From positions 87,643-151,642 of the forward strand of contig JAKSKH010000001.1 in assembly GCA_024401855.1 (NCBI GenBank): DNA of 64,000 nucleotides, in the 5' to 3' direction. Origin of the DNA: Bacteroidales bacterium. GTDB taxonomy: Bacteria; Bacteroidota; Bacteroidia; Bacteroidales; UBA932. The number at the start of each line of letters is the position of its first letter. The stretch's first letter is position 1. Both the position numbers and the translations under genes were made by a program. The notes under the pieces are model-generated. The model was given only the letters and a program-made list of their open reading frames with translations. It had not been told where the DNA came from and did no database searches. This document shows, piece after piece, positions 27,201 through 36,000 of this stretch.

Positions 27201-27308
27201 CTGCGCGATGCTGGTCTTCAAGAGAGAGAAGATACCGAACACCATGAAGGCGACGAAAACCAGCGCTGTGGTTACCGGATTCTTGACGGCTTTTCTATAT
27301 ATGCTCAT
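24216..27308 (-). CDS. RND efflux pump, inner-membrane subunit (AcrB/HAE1 type)
   Basis: A 1030-residue proton-driven exporter. It begins with the classical NPVTTALVFVAFMVFGIFSL helix; the proton relay is in IAIGMVVDDAIVVLENV (adjacent Asp pair, about residue 400), and the porter-domain and C-terminal blocks GLIGVIILIGIVVKNGIVLIDY and RPILMTTLTTVLGMLP are intact. It forms a trimer with the adaptor and TolC proteins encoded upstream. Substrates cannot be predicted. It overlaps the adaptor gene by 4 bases. Confidence 0.95.
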   Translation of the reverse strand: MSIYRKAVKNPVTTALVFVAFMVFGIFSLLKTSIAQYPDFDANIIMVMSSYQGVNAADIETNLTKVLENALNGVEHLKRLNSTSKENVALLTLEFEYGIDIEEATNNVRDKLDMVNSVLPDGASVPMIFKFSADDMPIMLLSATAKESLPGLDKILDDKVATPLARVSGVGTVSVIGAPTREIQVYCDPNRLQAYGLNVSTIASVIAAENRNLPSGNIDIGTETFTLRVQKEFKDPSELLDIVIGAVRGKTVYLRDVATIRDGSEEREQESFTNGIRSARITIQKQTGANTVNVIRDVKKTLAEVEKTLPADIEITPIVDSSTNIINTINTLKETIIITFLVVMLVVFIFLGNWKSTFIIVLSIPIALLASLVYLFATHNTLNIISMSALTIAIGMVVDDAIVVLENVSTHLARGEKPTEAAVHGTSEVGISVIASTLTMLCVFLPLTMITGMAGILFKQLGWIVSIIMIVSTVAALTLVPMLCSRFLKVNEKHGSFYKWFFTPVDKFLNKISRGYAHVIHWATRRRKLVIFSAFGIFVAVVGLLAPGLKTEFIPQGDDGRLSVTVQLPIGTAQDVTRDFSAELYDVITAEIPEIQVFNYSFGQADSDNAFASMQSNGTHIISMNINLGSIGTRDRGIAEIADQLREILARYPEIRKANVTEGGMGSMGGASTVKVEVYGYSFEETDRIARILQEKMLKESSYTQVLLSREEYSPEYQFDFDRTKLALNGLNSTTAGSVFSAAMGGSLASFYREDGEEYNIRVRYAPEFRTSIEDMENIVVTNASGNAVRMKELGTLVETLVPPTIERKDRERLITVTGVVKRGHALSEAVDATKLIIDDTDVPSELSIIIAGSYEDQQDMFRDIFVLMILIIIMVYMVMASQFESFLSPFVIMFSVPFAIVGVLLGLWVTNTPLGAMGLIGVIILIGIVVKNGIVLIDYTILCRERGMNVLDASVTAAKSRLRPILMTTLTTVLGMLPMAVGTGEGAEMWRSLGMVVCWGLTVSTVVTLVLIPTVYCVFATRQEKRKKK

Positions 27309-28315
27309 CGGATATCAACTTTAATTCCAGACTTGAGGGCGGACTGCCCCTTCACTACTACGGTCTCATCGTCAGCAAGACCTGACAGTATTTCATATTT
27401 TCCGTCAAAATGGCGTCCGAGGGTAACAGTACGGAGTTCAACCATGCTGTTGCCGTCGACAACGTATACGGAACGGACACCGGAGCCCTGCATCTTCACA
27501 ACGGAGGCGTCAGGTACAACTATGCTCTGATTGTCTCCGAAATTCACCGTAACGCGGGCGAACATTCCGGGACGAAGTCTCCTCTGCTCGTTTCCTATGC
27601 ACACCTCAACATTGAAAGTATGGGAACTTGCGTCCATTACCGGATAAAGACGGATTATGGAACCCGTGAACTGCTCTCCGGGAAGAGCGTCAGCGGTGAC
27701 GGCAACCTTGTCTCCGACCTTAACCTTGGTGTAATCCGTTTCGGTTATTCCCACCAGCACCTTCACCGGCGTGATCTGCTGAACGGTGAAGATGGGCTGT
27801 CCCATTGAATACATGTCTCCGCGGTCATAGTTGCGCGCAGTAACGACTCCGTTAACGGGCGAGCGCAGGATTGTGTTCTCAACAAGGTTGTCGTATGAGT
27901 TCCTGGCAACGTTGTACTGAAGTTCGAGGGCATCATAATCAGACTGGGAGATTCCTCCTTCGGAAAGCAGCTGCTTCAGGCGTCCCAGTTCCAGCTCGCT
28001 GTTCTTAAGCTGCAGTTCGGCCTGCTGAAGCTGCACCCTGTCCATTTCTGCAAGAACCTGACCGGCACTTACGAAATCGCCCACCTCAACGTTTATCTTC
28101 TGGATACGGGATCCCGTCTGAGGAGCGATATTGTTGATCACATTGGCTTGAATCGTGGAGGAATAGACTGCATCCTGAGGCACCGTCTCACGGACAGCTT
28201 TCTCCACGGTCACGATAGGGGTCCTCTCTTCAACCACATTCTCCTGTTCCTTGCCGCGGCCGCATCCTGCTGCGAGTACCGCAATTCCCATTAAGACAAT
28301 ATAAGATTTATTCAT
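27305..28315 (-). CDS. RND efflux periplasmic adaptor (membrane-fusion lipoprotein)
   Basis: A 336-residue adaptor with a lipoprotein-type signal (MNKSYIVLMGIAVLAAGC, Cys18). Next come the barrel-sandwich half VEVGDFVSAGQVLAEMD, a helical hairpin of about 60 residues, the second half LRSPVNGVVTARNYDRGDMYSMGQ, and beta-barrel and membrane-proximal domains. The short hairpin is typical of RND adaptors. It links the inner pump to the outer-membrane channel. It overlaps the pump gene by 4 bases and follows the tolC-like gene by 11. Confidence 0.93.
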   Translation of the reverse strand: MNKSYIVLMGIAVLAAGCGRGKEQENVVEERTPIVTVEKAVRETVPQDAVYSSTIQANVINNIAPQTGSRIQKINVEVGDFVSAGQVLAEMDRVQLQQAELQLKNSELELGRLKQLLSEGGISQSDYDALELQYNVARNSYDNLVENTILRSPVNGVVTARNYDRGDMYSMGQPIFTVQQITPVKVLVGITETDYTKVKVGDKVAVTADALPGEQFTGSIIRLYPVMDASSHTFNVEVCIGNEQRRLRPGMFARVTVNFGDNQSIVVPDASVVKMQGSGVRSVYVVDGNSMVELRTVTLGRHFDGKYEILSGLADDETVVVKGQSALKSGIKVDIR

Positions 28316-28326
28316 TGCAGTGTATT

Positions 28327-29736
28327 TTATTCAGTTTGATATTTTGTATCTGTAAAATCGGCGCCTATGACACCTTCGAGATCCGCCTTGGCAACCATGA
28401 AGTTATAAACGGCCTGCGCTACGGACAGCTGAGCCTGGGTCAGGGCAAGCTGAGCCGAATTGAGGTCTGTAAGGGTGCTGCGGCCTACATCATATGACTT
28501 GACTGCGATGTCGTACGCCTTGCGGGCGGACTCGACCGCGCTTACCGCAGCCGCATAGCTCTTGACAGCTGTCTCCATCGTGTTGAGATCCTGACGGATG
28601 GATATCTTGAGCTGGCGTTCCGTATTCTCTCTCTGAAGATCCAGTTCCTGGGCCTGAACCCTGGCCTGCTTGATTGCAGATGAACGCTTGCCTCCGGCAA
28701 AAATGGGGATTGACAGGGAGAGTCCGGCATATGAATACGGGGACCACTTATACTCGCTGAACTTGAAGTCATTGGTCATTGCATTCATATTGAAGGAGAA
28801 CGCGAGGGCAAGGCTGGGGATGTTAGCATATTGCTGGAGCTTGACCGTATTGGCCAGCTGCTCAGCCTGCAACGCCAGCTGCCTCATGGATGAATTGTTC
28901 TCAAGGGTCAGTTCACCGCTTTCAGCATCCATCATATCGCTTGTCATGTTGCCGGCATAATCGTTCAGAGAACCGGCAACATCTATATTCTCCTCGAGAT
29001 TCACACCCATGACAGCCTTCAACTGCCAAAGACTGATATAAAGGGAGCTTTCGGCATCATAAACGTCCGGAATGGCATTCGCAACGGAAGTCTTTGCCCG
29101 GGTCAGTTCAAGCTCTGAAGCTTTCTGGGCGTTGTACTTCCTTTGAATCTGTTCAAGATTCTCAAGAGCGTTCTCGTAAACACTTTTGTAAACGTTGAAG
29201 GCCTCACGCGCAAGAAGGCACACAAAGTAGGTCTGTTTCACCTGCTCGACTGTCTGAAGCCGGCTGGAGCGGGCTTTCTCGACCGAGAGTTCTACGTCCA
29301 GGTCAGAAATCTTGAGACTCTTCCAGAGCTGTGCATTGACCAGAGGCATGGCGGCGGTGACTCCGCCTGTCCAGGTATTCCAGCGTCCGACTTCGATTCC
29401 GCCACCGGATGAAGTTCCGGAAGATGATGCCGCGGCCTGGGAAGAATCTCCGCCACCGGTTATGGAGCTCATGTCGAAGTCCATATACATCACCTGTTTC
29501 TTGATGGTGCGCTGGTATGAAGCGGAACCGTCTATCGTGGGAAACAGCGCTGAATAAGTGCCTTTCCGAGAGTAGCCTGTCCTTTCCACTTCCTTGTCAG
29601 CAATCTTTACCGTGGGGCTCTCGCTGAGAGCAATCTGCAGCGCCTGTTCCAATGTAATGACAGTCGGGGCTGTTTCTACCGCCGCCGTATCTGCCGGAGA
29701 AGCAAGCAACGCTGCACAAAAAAGAATTCCAATCAT
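28327..29736 (-). CDS. TolC-family outer-membrane efflux protein
   Basis: A 469-residue outer-membrane channel with a signal peptide (MIGILFCAALLASPADTA). Two repeated helical halves are visible: the first begins TLEQALQIALSESPTVKIADKEVER, shown here only as family pattern, and the second ends with SYDVGRSTLTDLNSAQLALTQAQ. A Ser/Gly-rich insert (about 95-115) sits in the first half, near the extracellular loop. It is first in the efflux operon and has its own promoter inside the terminator of lgt. Confidence 0.92.
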   Translation of the reverse strand: MIGILFCAALLASPADTAAVETAPTVITLEQALQIALSESPTVKIADKEVERTGYSRKGTYSALFPTIDGSASYQRTIKKQVMYMDFDMSSITGGGDSSQAAASSSGTSSGGGIEVGRWNTWTGGVTAAMPLVNAQLWKSLKISDLDVELSVEKARSSRLQTVEQVKQTYFVCLLAREAFNVYKSVYENALENLEQIQRKYNAQKASELELTRAKTSVANAIPDVYDAESSLYISLWQLKAVMGVNLEENIDVAGSLNDYAGNMTSDMMDAESGELTLENNSSMRQLALQAEQLANTVKLQQYANIPSLALAFSFNMNAMTNDFKFSEYKWSPYSYAGLSLSIPIFAGGKRSSAIKQARVQAQELDLQRENTERQLKISIRQDLNTMETAVKSYAAAVSAVESARKAYDIAVKSYDVGRSTLTDLNSAQLALTQAQLSVAQAVYNFMVAKADLEGVIGADFTDTKYQTE

Positions 29737-29816
29737 AATTTCACTTTAACTAACTGTTTCCGGCAGGCGCAAGCCATGCAAAAATCATACCCGAAGCGTC
29801 CACGCCGGAGAGACTG

Positions 29817-29848
29817 CAAAGATACAAAAAAGCCCCGGCATAAACCAA
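29817..29848 (-). promoter_or_regulatory. Promoter of the efflux operon (TTG-N21-TATCTTTG)
   Basis: On the minus strand TTG (29846-29848) is followed after 21 bases by TATCTTTG (29817-29824). The -33 lies within the stem of the lgt terminator. The predicted start near 29813 leaves a leader of about 76 bases before the ATG at 29736. Confidence 0.68.
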
Positions 29849-29853
29849 GGCTT
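29825..29853 (-). terminator. Terminator of the pgk-lgt operon
   Basis: On the minus strand AAGCCTTGG (29845-29853) pairs with CCGGGGCTT (29830-29838), two of nine pairs being G-T, with a six-base loop and a following T run. A separate palindrome TGAGACA..TGTCTCA (29864-29879) lies between it and the lgt stop. The terminator overlaps the -33 element of the next promoter. Confidence 0.78.
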
Positions 29854-29880
29854 CTTTATTCTGTGAGACATTTGTCTCAT

Positions 29881-30714
29881 TTATTGTTTCACAAGAATTG
29901 CGGGCGCTTTCCTGACCACGGAATATACAAGCAGAGCCACACCGGCCACAATGAAGGGGATGGAAAGCAGCTGCCCCATATTGAGAGCCATGGACTCCTC
30001 GAACTCCACCTGTGGTTCCTTCACGAACTCTATGAGAAACCTCATTCCGAAACATACCGTCAGGAATGTTCCGAAGAAGAACCCGCGATGCACCCTGTCA
30101 AGTCTGTCACGATAAATCCTGTAGAGGACTATTCCAAGAATCAGATAGCTGAAAGCTTCGTACAACTGCGTGGGATGCTTGGGCACAGTCTCGCCGCGAA
30201 GGTCAAATACAAAGCCCCACGGAAGAGATGTGACGTCTCCGTATATCTCCGAATTGAAAAGGTTGCCCAGACGTATAAGACAGGCGGCAAAGGCTACCGT
30301 AATGCAGAGACGGTCCATTATCCAGAGGAAATCAAAACCGTATTCCTTACCGTAATGTCTGGAGTACCAGAACATTCCAAGCAGAAGAGCGATAGCTCCG
30401 CCGTGGCTTGCAAGACCGCCTTTCCAGGGCTGGAAGATTTCAAGGAAACCGCTCCAGGACCCGAAGTAGTAATCCGGCTGATAGAATATGCAGTGACCCA
30501 GCCTCGCTCCCATTATGGTGCAGAGCAGCAGTGTGTAAAGGAGAGGGTCCAGAAGTTTTTCCGGAACCCCTTCCCTGCGGAAAAAATACCTGAAGACGTA
30601 CCAGCCGATTATGAATCCGGAAACGAAGAGGAGGGAGTACCACCTGATCGGAAGCGGACCCAGATTAAAAAGAACCGGGTTTGCGTGCCAGTGGACGAAC
30701 AGCAGGTCAAGCAT
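29881..30714 (-). CDS. lgt: Prolipoprotein diacylglyceryl transferase
   Basis: A 277-residue inner-membrane enzyme with about seven helices. It adds diacylglycerol to the lipobox cysteine, the first step for the many lipoproteins in this window. Family motifs: IRWYSLLFVSGFIIGW, MGARLGHCIFY, WKGGLASHGG (catalytic region) and CLIRLGNLFNSEIYG, the Lgt signature. Length is normal. It starts two bases after the pgk stop and is followed by a terminator. Confidence 0.96.
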   Translation of the reverse strand: MLDLLFVHWHANPVLFNLGPLPIRWYSLLFVSGFIIGWYVFRYFFRREGVPEKLLDPLLYTLLLCTIMGARLGHCIFYQPDYYFGSWSGFLEIFQPWKGGLASHGGAIALLLGMFWYSRHYGKEYGFDFLWIMDRLCITVAFAACLIRLGNLFNSEIYGDVTSLPWGFVFDLRGETVPKHPTQLYEAFSYLILGIVLYRIYRDRLDRVHRGFFFGTFLTVCFGMRFLIEFVKEPQVEFEESMALNMGQLLSIPFIVAGVALLVYSVVRKAPAILVKQ

Positions 30715-30716
30715 GA

Positions 30717-31970
30717 TTATTCACGGATTGCTGCGATACCGGGAAGATCCTTGCCTTCGAGAGCCTCAAGCATGGCGCCACCGCCCGTAGAGACGTAGCT
30801 GACCTTCTTTGCGAAGCCCATCTGAGTAACGGCAGCCACTGAGTCACCGCCACCGACAAGAGAATATGCGCCCTTCTCTGTTGCCTGAGCAAGAAGTTCG
30901 GCAATCTTGAGGGTTCCCTTTGCGAAGGAAGGCATTTCAAATACGCCCACGGGACCGTTCCAGAGGAGGGTCTTGGAGCCGAGAATGACATCCTGCCATA
31001 CTGAAAGCGACTTCTCGCCGGCATCCATTCCTTCCCATCCTTCAGGAATATTGCAGGATTCAACAGTCTTCTTGTTGGCATTGTTGTCGAAAGCGTCGGC
31101 GACAACAGTATCCTGGCTGATGTAGATGTTCACACCCTTCTCCTTCGCCTTTGCAAGAATTTCGAGAGCCTGGGGCATAAGGTCATCCTCATGGAGAGAA
31201 TTGCCGATGCTGCCACCCTGGGCCTTCACGAAAGTGTAGCCCATGCCGCCGCCTATGATAAGGTTGTCAACCTTTTCGAGCATGTTCTCGAGAACGGCGA
31301 GCTTTGAAGACACCTTGCTTCCTCCGATGATTGCGGTGAAGGGATGCTGTGCGTTCTTGAGGACATTGTCAATGGCCTTTATCTCGCCTTCCATAAGATA
31401 TCCGAACATTTTGTCATCGGGGAAATATTTGGCGATGAGGGCGGTTGAACCGTGAGCGCGGTGAGCCGTTCCGAATGCATCGTTGATATAGCAGTCCGCA
31501 TATGAGGCAAGAGTCTTGACAAACTCTTTCTGGCTTTCCTTTACGGCAGCCTTTGCAGCTTTTTTCTCTTCGTCAGTGGCATCTTCAGCGAGTCCGCGGG
31601 GTTTTCCCTCCTCCTCGGCATAGAAACGGAGATTCTCGAGAAGAAGAGCTTCTCCCGGCTTGAGAGCGGCAACCTCCTCCTGAGCCTTCTGGCAGTCGGG
31701 AGCGAACTTGACCTCAACTCCGAGGCACTCGGACACGTGAGCGACGATATGCTTGAGAGAGAACTTGGCATCAACTCCCTTGGGACGGCCCAGATGGGAC
31801 ATGATTATAAGGGAACCGCCGCCTGCAAGCACCTTCTTGAGCGTGGGGATGGCCGCACGGATGCGGGTGTCGTCCGTAATATTGAAATTTTCATTGAGGG
31901 GGACGTTGAAATCTACGCGGACAATAGCTTTCTTGCCTGCGAAATTGTAAGAATCAATGTGCTGTTGCAT
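30717..31970 (-). CDS. pgk: Phosphoglycerate kinase
   Basis: A 417-residue glycolytic enzyme transferring phosphate between 1,3-bisphosphoglycerate and ADP. Motifs: [15 protein letters not shown] (signature, about 13-27), [35 protein letters not shown] and the C-terminal [11 protein letters not shown]. The frame is open far upstream, but the ATG at 31970 gives the normal family start ([15 protein letters not shown]). The upstream TAACTTTG predicts a leader of about 25 bases. lgt follows after two bases. Confidence 0.97.
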   Translation of the reverse strand: MQQHIDSYNFAGKKAIVRVDFNVPLNENFNITDDTRIRAAIPTLKKVLAGGGSLIIMSHLGRPKGVDAKFSLKHIVAHVSECLGVEVKFAPDCQKAQEEVAALKPGEALLLENLRFYAEEEGKPRGLAEDATDEEKKAAKAAVKESQKEFVKTLASYADCYINDAFGTAHRAHGSTALIAKYFPDDKMFGYLMEGEIKAIDNVLKNAQHPFTAIIGGSKVSSKLAVLENMLEKVDNLIIGGGMGYTFVKAQGGSIGNSLHEDDLMPQALEILAKAKEKGVNIYISQDTVVADAFDNNANKKTVESCNIPEGWEGMDAGEKSLSVWQDVILGSKTLLWNGPVGVFEMPSFAKGTLKIAELLAQATEKGAYSLVGGGDSVAAVTQMGFAKKVSYVSTGGGAMLEALEGKDLPGIAAIRE

Positions 31971-31999
31971 AATATATGTTAATTGAATATTCGGAAAGA

Positions 32000-32007
32000 C
32001 AAAGTTA
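32000..32007 (-). promoter_or_regulatory. -7 promoter element of pgk
   Basis: TAACTTTG on the minus strand, 29 bases before the pgk ATG. No TTG lies at the usual -33 spacing. On the plus strand TATATTCG (32019-32026), one mismatch from consensus, may drive the divergent genes at 32059 and 32163. Confidence 0.55.
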
Positions 32008-32058
32008 ACAATTTTTCGTATATTCGTATCATTACGACAAATCGCATAACCAATTGCA

Positions 32059-32166
32059 ATGAAGAAAAACCTTGTAAAGGCGCTCACGCTTGTTTTTGAG
32101 GTTTCACTTCTTGCAGGATGCGGGAACATGTATATCTCAATGAAAGTAATATCATTTGCACCATGA
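32059..32166 (+). CDS. Possible 35-residue lipoprotein, entericidin-like in size
   Basis: A short frame starts [20 protein letters not shown] and ends 15 residues after a lipobox cysteine (LLAGC, Cys21). Charged N terminus, hydrophobic core and lipobox are all in order. It begins about 88 bases from the divergent pgk, and its TGA overlaps the ATG of the methyltransferase (ATGA), a typical sign of coupled translation. The mature part (CGNMYISMK...) is too short to classify. It could be a true mini-lipoprotein, a leader peptide controlling the next gene, or a chance frame. Confidence 0.45.
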   Translation: MKKNLVKALTLVFEVSLLAGCGNMYISMKVISFAP

Positions 32167-33059
32167 TAGAATATCCGGACGCTAATTGGAAAGATTATGA
32201 GCTGCTCGACAGCGGCAACGGCGAGAAACTCGAACGCTTCGGCAGATTCGTGCTGCGACGCCCCGAACCAAAGGCTCTCTGGACTCCGGAGATGAGCGAG
32301 AAGGAATGGAACAGGCTGACACACACAAGTTTCACTCCCGGAGCGGGATTCGGCAAAGCGGGCAAGGAAGACAGCGGAACATGGAACCGCCTGAAGAAGA
32401 TGGACGACCAGTGGCACATAGAATACTCCAATCCGGAAGGGCTCAGGATGGATCTGCGTCTGGGACTCACGTCTTTCAAGCACGTAGGAGTGTTTCCCGA
32501 GCAGGCTCCTAACTGGAACTACATATACCGGGAATGTTCCAACTTCAGGACAGACATCAGTCCCAGGGTCCTCAACCTTTTCGCATATACGGGAGGAGCA
32601 TCATTAGCGGCAAGAGCGGCCGGTGCAGAAGTGACACATCTGGACTCTGTCAGGCAGGTGGTGACCTGGGCGCGCGGGAACATGGAGAACAGCGGGCTAG
32701 ACGGCATACGCTGGATTGTTGAGGATGCAATGAAATTCGCAAAGAGGGAGGAAAGGCGCGGGAATCTCTATCAGGGAATAATCCTCGACCCTCCGGCATA
32801 CGGACACGGCCCGGACGGGGAGAAATGGAAACTCGACGAGTGTCTTTTCGAACTTCTGTGCACAGTGAACAGGATTCTGGCACCCGAAAACGCCTTTCTG
32901 GTCCTTAACCTGTATTCGAACGGATACACCTCGGCACTCGGGGAAACTATAGTCCGCCAGGCCTTCGGGGCATCGCAAATGGAAAGCGGGGAACTCGCCT
33001 TGAAGGATAAGTACGGCAAAGTTCTCCCGCTCTCTGTAGTCGTAAGGATGAAACGCTAG
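32163..33059 (+). CDS. Class I SAM-dependent methyltransferase, RlmI/RlmK-like
   Basis: A 298-residue protein from the ATG at 32163. The N-terminal part ([20 protein letters not shown]) is typical of rRNA m5C-methyltransferase relatives of RlmI; the SAM fold follows, with [20 protein letters not shown] (about 136-155), an acidic turn THLDSV, and the catalytic-type motif [11 protein letters not shown] (about 202-212). The target is likely rRNA but is not proven. A start 15 codons upstream is possible but would lie inside the small lipoprotein frame. The 3' end overlaps DUF2723 by 4 bases. Confidence 0.82.
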   Translation: MIEYPDANWKDYELLDSGNGEKLERFGRFVLRRPEPKALWTPEMSEKEWNRLTHTSFTPGAGFGKAGKEDSGTWNRLKKMDDQWHIEYSNPEGLRMDLRLGLTSFKHVGVFPEQAPNWNYIYRECSNFRTDISPRVLNLFAYTGGASLAARAAGAEVTHLDSVRQVVTWARGNMENSGLDGIRWIVEDAMKFAKREERRGNLYQGIILDPPAYGHGPDGEKWKLDECLFELLCTVNRILAPENAFLVLNLYSNGYTSALGETIVRQAFGASQMESGELALKDKYGKVLPLSVVVRMKR

Positions 33060-36000
33060 CCTGCGGCTTCCTTAAGCATGGCAACCAGCGTATCTGTCAG
33101 TTTTCTGGCATTCTCGGAATCGCCGCCGTTCTCCATCGCTTCAGCGAGTATGTAGATGTAGTTGGCGGCAAGTTCGAATTCATCACGGGCCCAGTCGTAG
33201 AACTCCAGATAGAATCTCGCGGTCTTGAGCAGCTCTCCCCCGAGTTTGGAAGATATAAGGGCCGCCTTGTCCGCCTTGCCGAGCTCGTAATAGGCCTCTA
33301 CAATCCCTACCATGACGTAATCGTTTCCGGAAAGCCCGAGAGGAATGGCCTCTATGGGGTAGCGCGCAGTGTTGACAAGACAATTGTCAAGCATCTGCTC
33401 GGCGCGGTCGTTCTCTCCGGCCTTGATGAATGCCTGGGCGCTGTTCAGGAACATGGAACGTACGGAGATTACGCCGAGGTGGGTGTACATGTTCTGATAA
33501 TCAATGAAATAATCGTCGGAAGCAAGGGCGTCCCATCTGAAAGTCGAAGTCATGTTCCTGTACATTTCTTCGGTATCTACAAATCCCACATCGGAGTTGG
33601 TTATCTTGTTCCTGATCGGTATGAACTTATAGGAATATCCTTCGAACTGAAGGTAATCCTTGATTCCTATGTTTATATCCCCTCCCTGGCTCAGAAGGTT
33701 GAGAGGCCTGTCCCACTGATAGCCGTCAAGAAGATCGAGCATGAACAGCTCCGGCTTGGTCAGGAAGTCCTTGTCCTTGGAGATATTGAGAACTATCCTG
33801 TCAGGTATCATATCTGCATACCTGGCATCAAGGATTCCGTACTTTATGACGTTTTCCTTGTTTACCGGAATCGAAATCTTTCTGGACGCGATGTAATCCA
33901 CCTTTGATCCTCCGGCAAGGGGGACCTTCACCTGTGGATGCTTGAACAGGGTCATGACGTCGTGGATATCCATCTCCTGCTCCCTGTTGTCAACAATGGG
34001 CACCCACTCGTTTGTTCCATAAAGATACTGCTCGTGAGGAACGGAAATCGGGAGCGGTGCAGATTCGTTGCAGGCCCAGGTCATCTGGTCTATGTGCCAG
34101 TCGGTCCCCAGCAGCGAAGTGTTGCAGATGCGCACGTCAGTTCTAATGTTTTCGACCTCCTGGGCATACCACAACGGGAAAGTGTCGTTGTCGCCGTGAG
34201 TTATAAGTATTCCGTTCGGCCCGACTGAATTGAGATAGTTTCGCGCTATCTCCACTGCCGTGCGCCTGTTTGACCTGTCGTGGTCATCCCAGTTCTGGCT
34301 TGCCATCAGAACCGGCACCATAAGACATGCCACCGTTATAACGGCAGATGCCGGGGCGGAGTTCTTTCTTGAAGAAAGGGAATCGAAAATCTCATAAACG
34401 GCCGCGACCGCAAGACCTATCCATACAGAGAAGAAATAGAAGGAGCCCGCATAGGCATAATCCCTCTCCCTCACCTGGTACGGAGGCTGATTGAGGTAAA
34501 GCACTATAGCTATGCCCGTCATGAAGAACATCAGGAAATTGAGCCAGCATCCGCGCTTGTCCCTGTCGAACTGGAAACAGAGGCCGAGAAGACCGAGAAG
34601 GAGGGGAAGGAAGAAATAATGATTCTTGCCCGGGTCCTCGCTCAGGACTTCCGGAGCGTCGCTCTGGTCGCCGAGCACCACGTTGTCTATGAACTTGATG
34701 CCGCTTTCCCAGTTCCCGTGGAAGATATCTCCGGGAGACGGGGCGTGTATCTGATTCTGCCTGCCCACGAAATTCCACATGAAATACCTCCAGTACATCC
34801 AGTTGAGCTGGTAGTCGAAGAAGAAGATAAGATTCTCCCCCATCGTGGGTTTCTTGTTCTTGCCATCCGTGTACAGTTGATAGAACTCTTCATACTGCCC
34901 GTCCGAACTGCTCATCCACATTCTCGGGAACAGCATTTTTCCGGAAGGCTTGTAGACAGGTTCCATAGGGCCGTCCACCTTCTTGTATTTCCCGTTTATG
35001 GGAGCCCAGTATCTTGGAACCTTCACATCATAGTCGGAATCGTAGTACTGCCCGTACAGTAGAGGGGCGGATCCGTACTGTTCACGGCTGAGGTAACGGA
35101 CAAGGGTGAACGCGTTATCCGGCTGATATTCGTTGGTGGGAGTCTTGGCGCAGGAGCGGATGATATCCAGGCTGAACACCGAGAATCCTATTATTATCAT
35201 GGTAAAGCAGAGGAGAGCGGTGTTCAGGAACACTTTCTCCTTCTTCAGGCTTGCAAACAGACCCCAGAAACAAAGACCGAGGAGAGCAAGCACGAAAAAT
35301 GCCGCTCCCGTATTGTACGGCAGCCCGAGGACATTGACAAAGAAGAGGTCCGTATAGGCCGCCATCTTGGGCACAAAGGGTATGATGATGAAGAGTATGA
35401 GCGCAAGTATGAGCACTCCAACAAGGAAAATCTTCAGGAATTCCTTGAAAGTGAAAGTTTTGTCCTCCCTGCGACGGTAATAGAACATGAACACCAGGGC
35501 GGGAATTGCAAGAAGGTTGAGAAGATGTACGCCTATACTCAGTCCCATAAGGAAGGCAATCAGTACAATCCACCTGCCTGAGTGGGGAGTGTCCGCCCTG
35601 TCATACCAGAGCGTCATAACCCAGAATACAAGCGCGGTGAACAGGGAGCTCATCGCATATACCTCCCCCTCGACGGCCGAGAACCAGAAGGTGTCGGAGA
35701 AGCAGTAAGCGAGAGAGCCGACCAGACCGGATCCCACAATTGCAATTGCCTGTGCGGTTGAATATTCCTCTCCCCCGCGGGCAATCAGCCTCTTTGCGAA
35801 CCACACTACCGTCAGGTAAAGGAAAAATATGGTAAGCGCCGAACAGATTGCGCTCATCGCGTTGACGAGCACTGCGGCGTGCATATTGTCGCCGAACATC
35901 GTGAAGAACCTTGCAATAAGCTGGAACACGGGGTTTCCGGGGGGATGTCCCACCTCAAGCTTATATGATGATGCTATAAATTCCCCGCAATCCCAGAATG

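Noticed and set aside
29776-30798. A 340-codon plus-strand frame antisense to lgt
   Set aside because: lgt is clearly the real gene; the antisense product is low-complexity in character with no recognisable domain.
31971-32483. The pgk frame stays open about 170 codons upstream of the chosen start
   Set aside because: It would cross the promoter and run antisense to the methyltransferase; the Pgk family start is at 31970.
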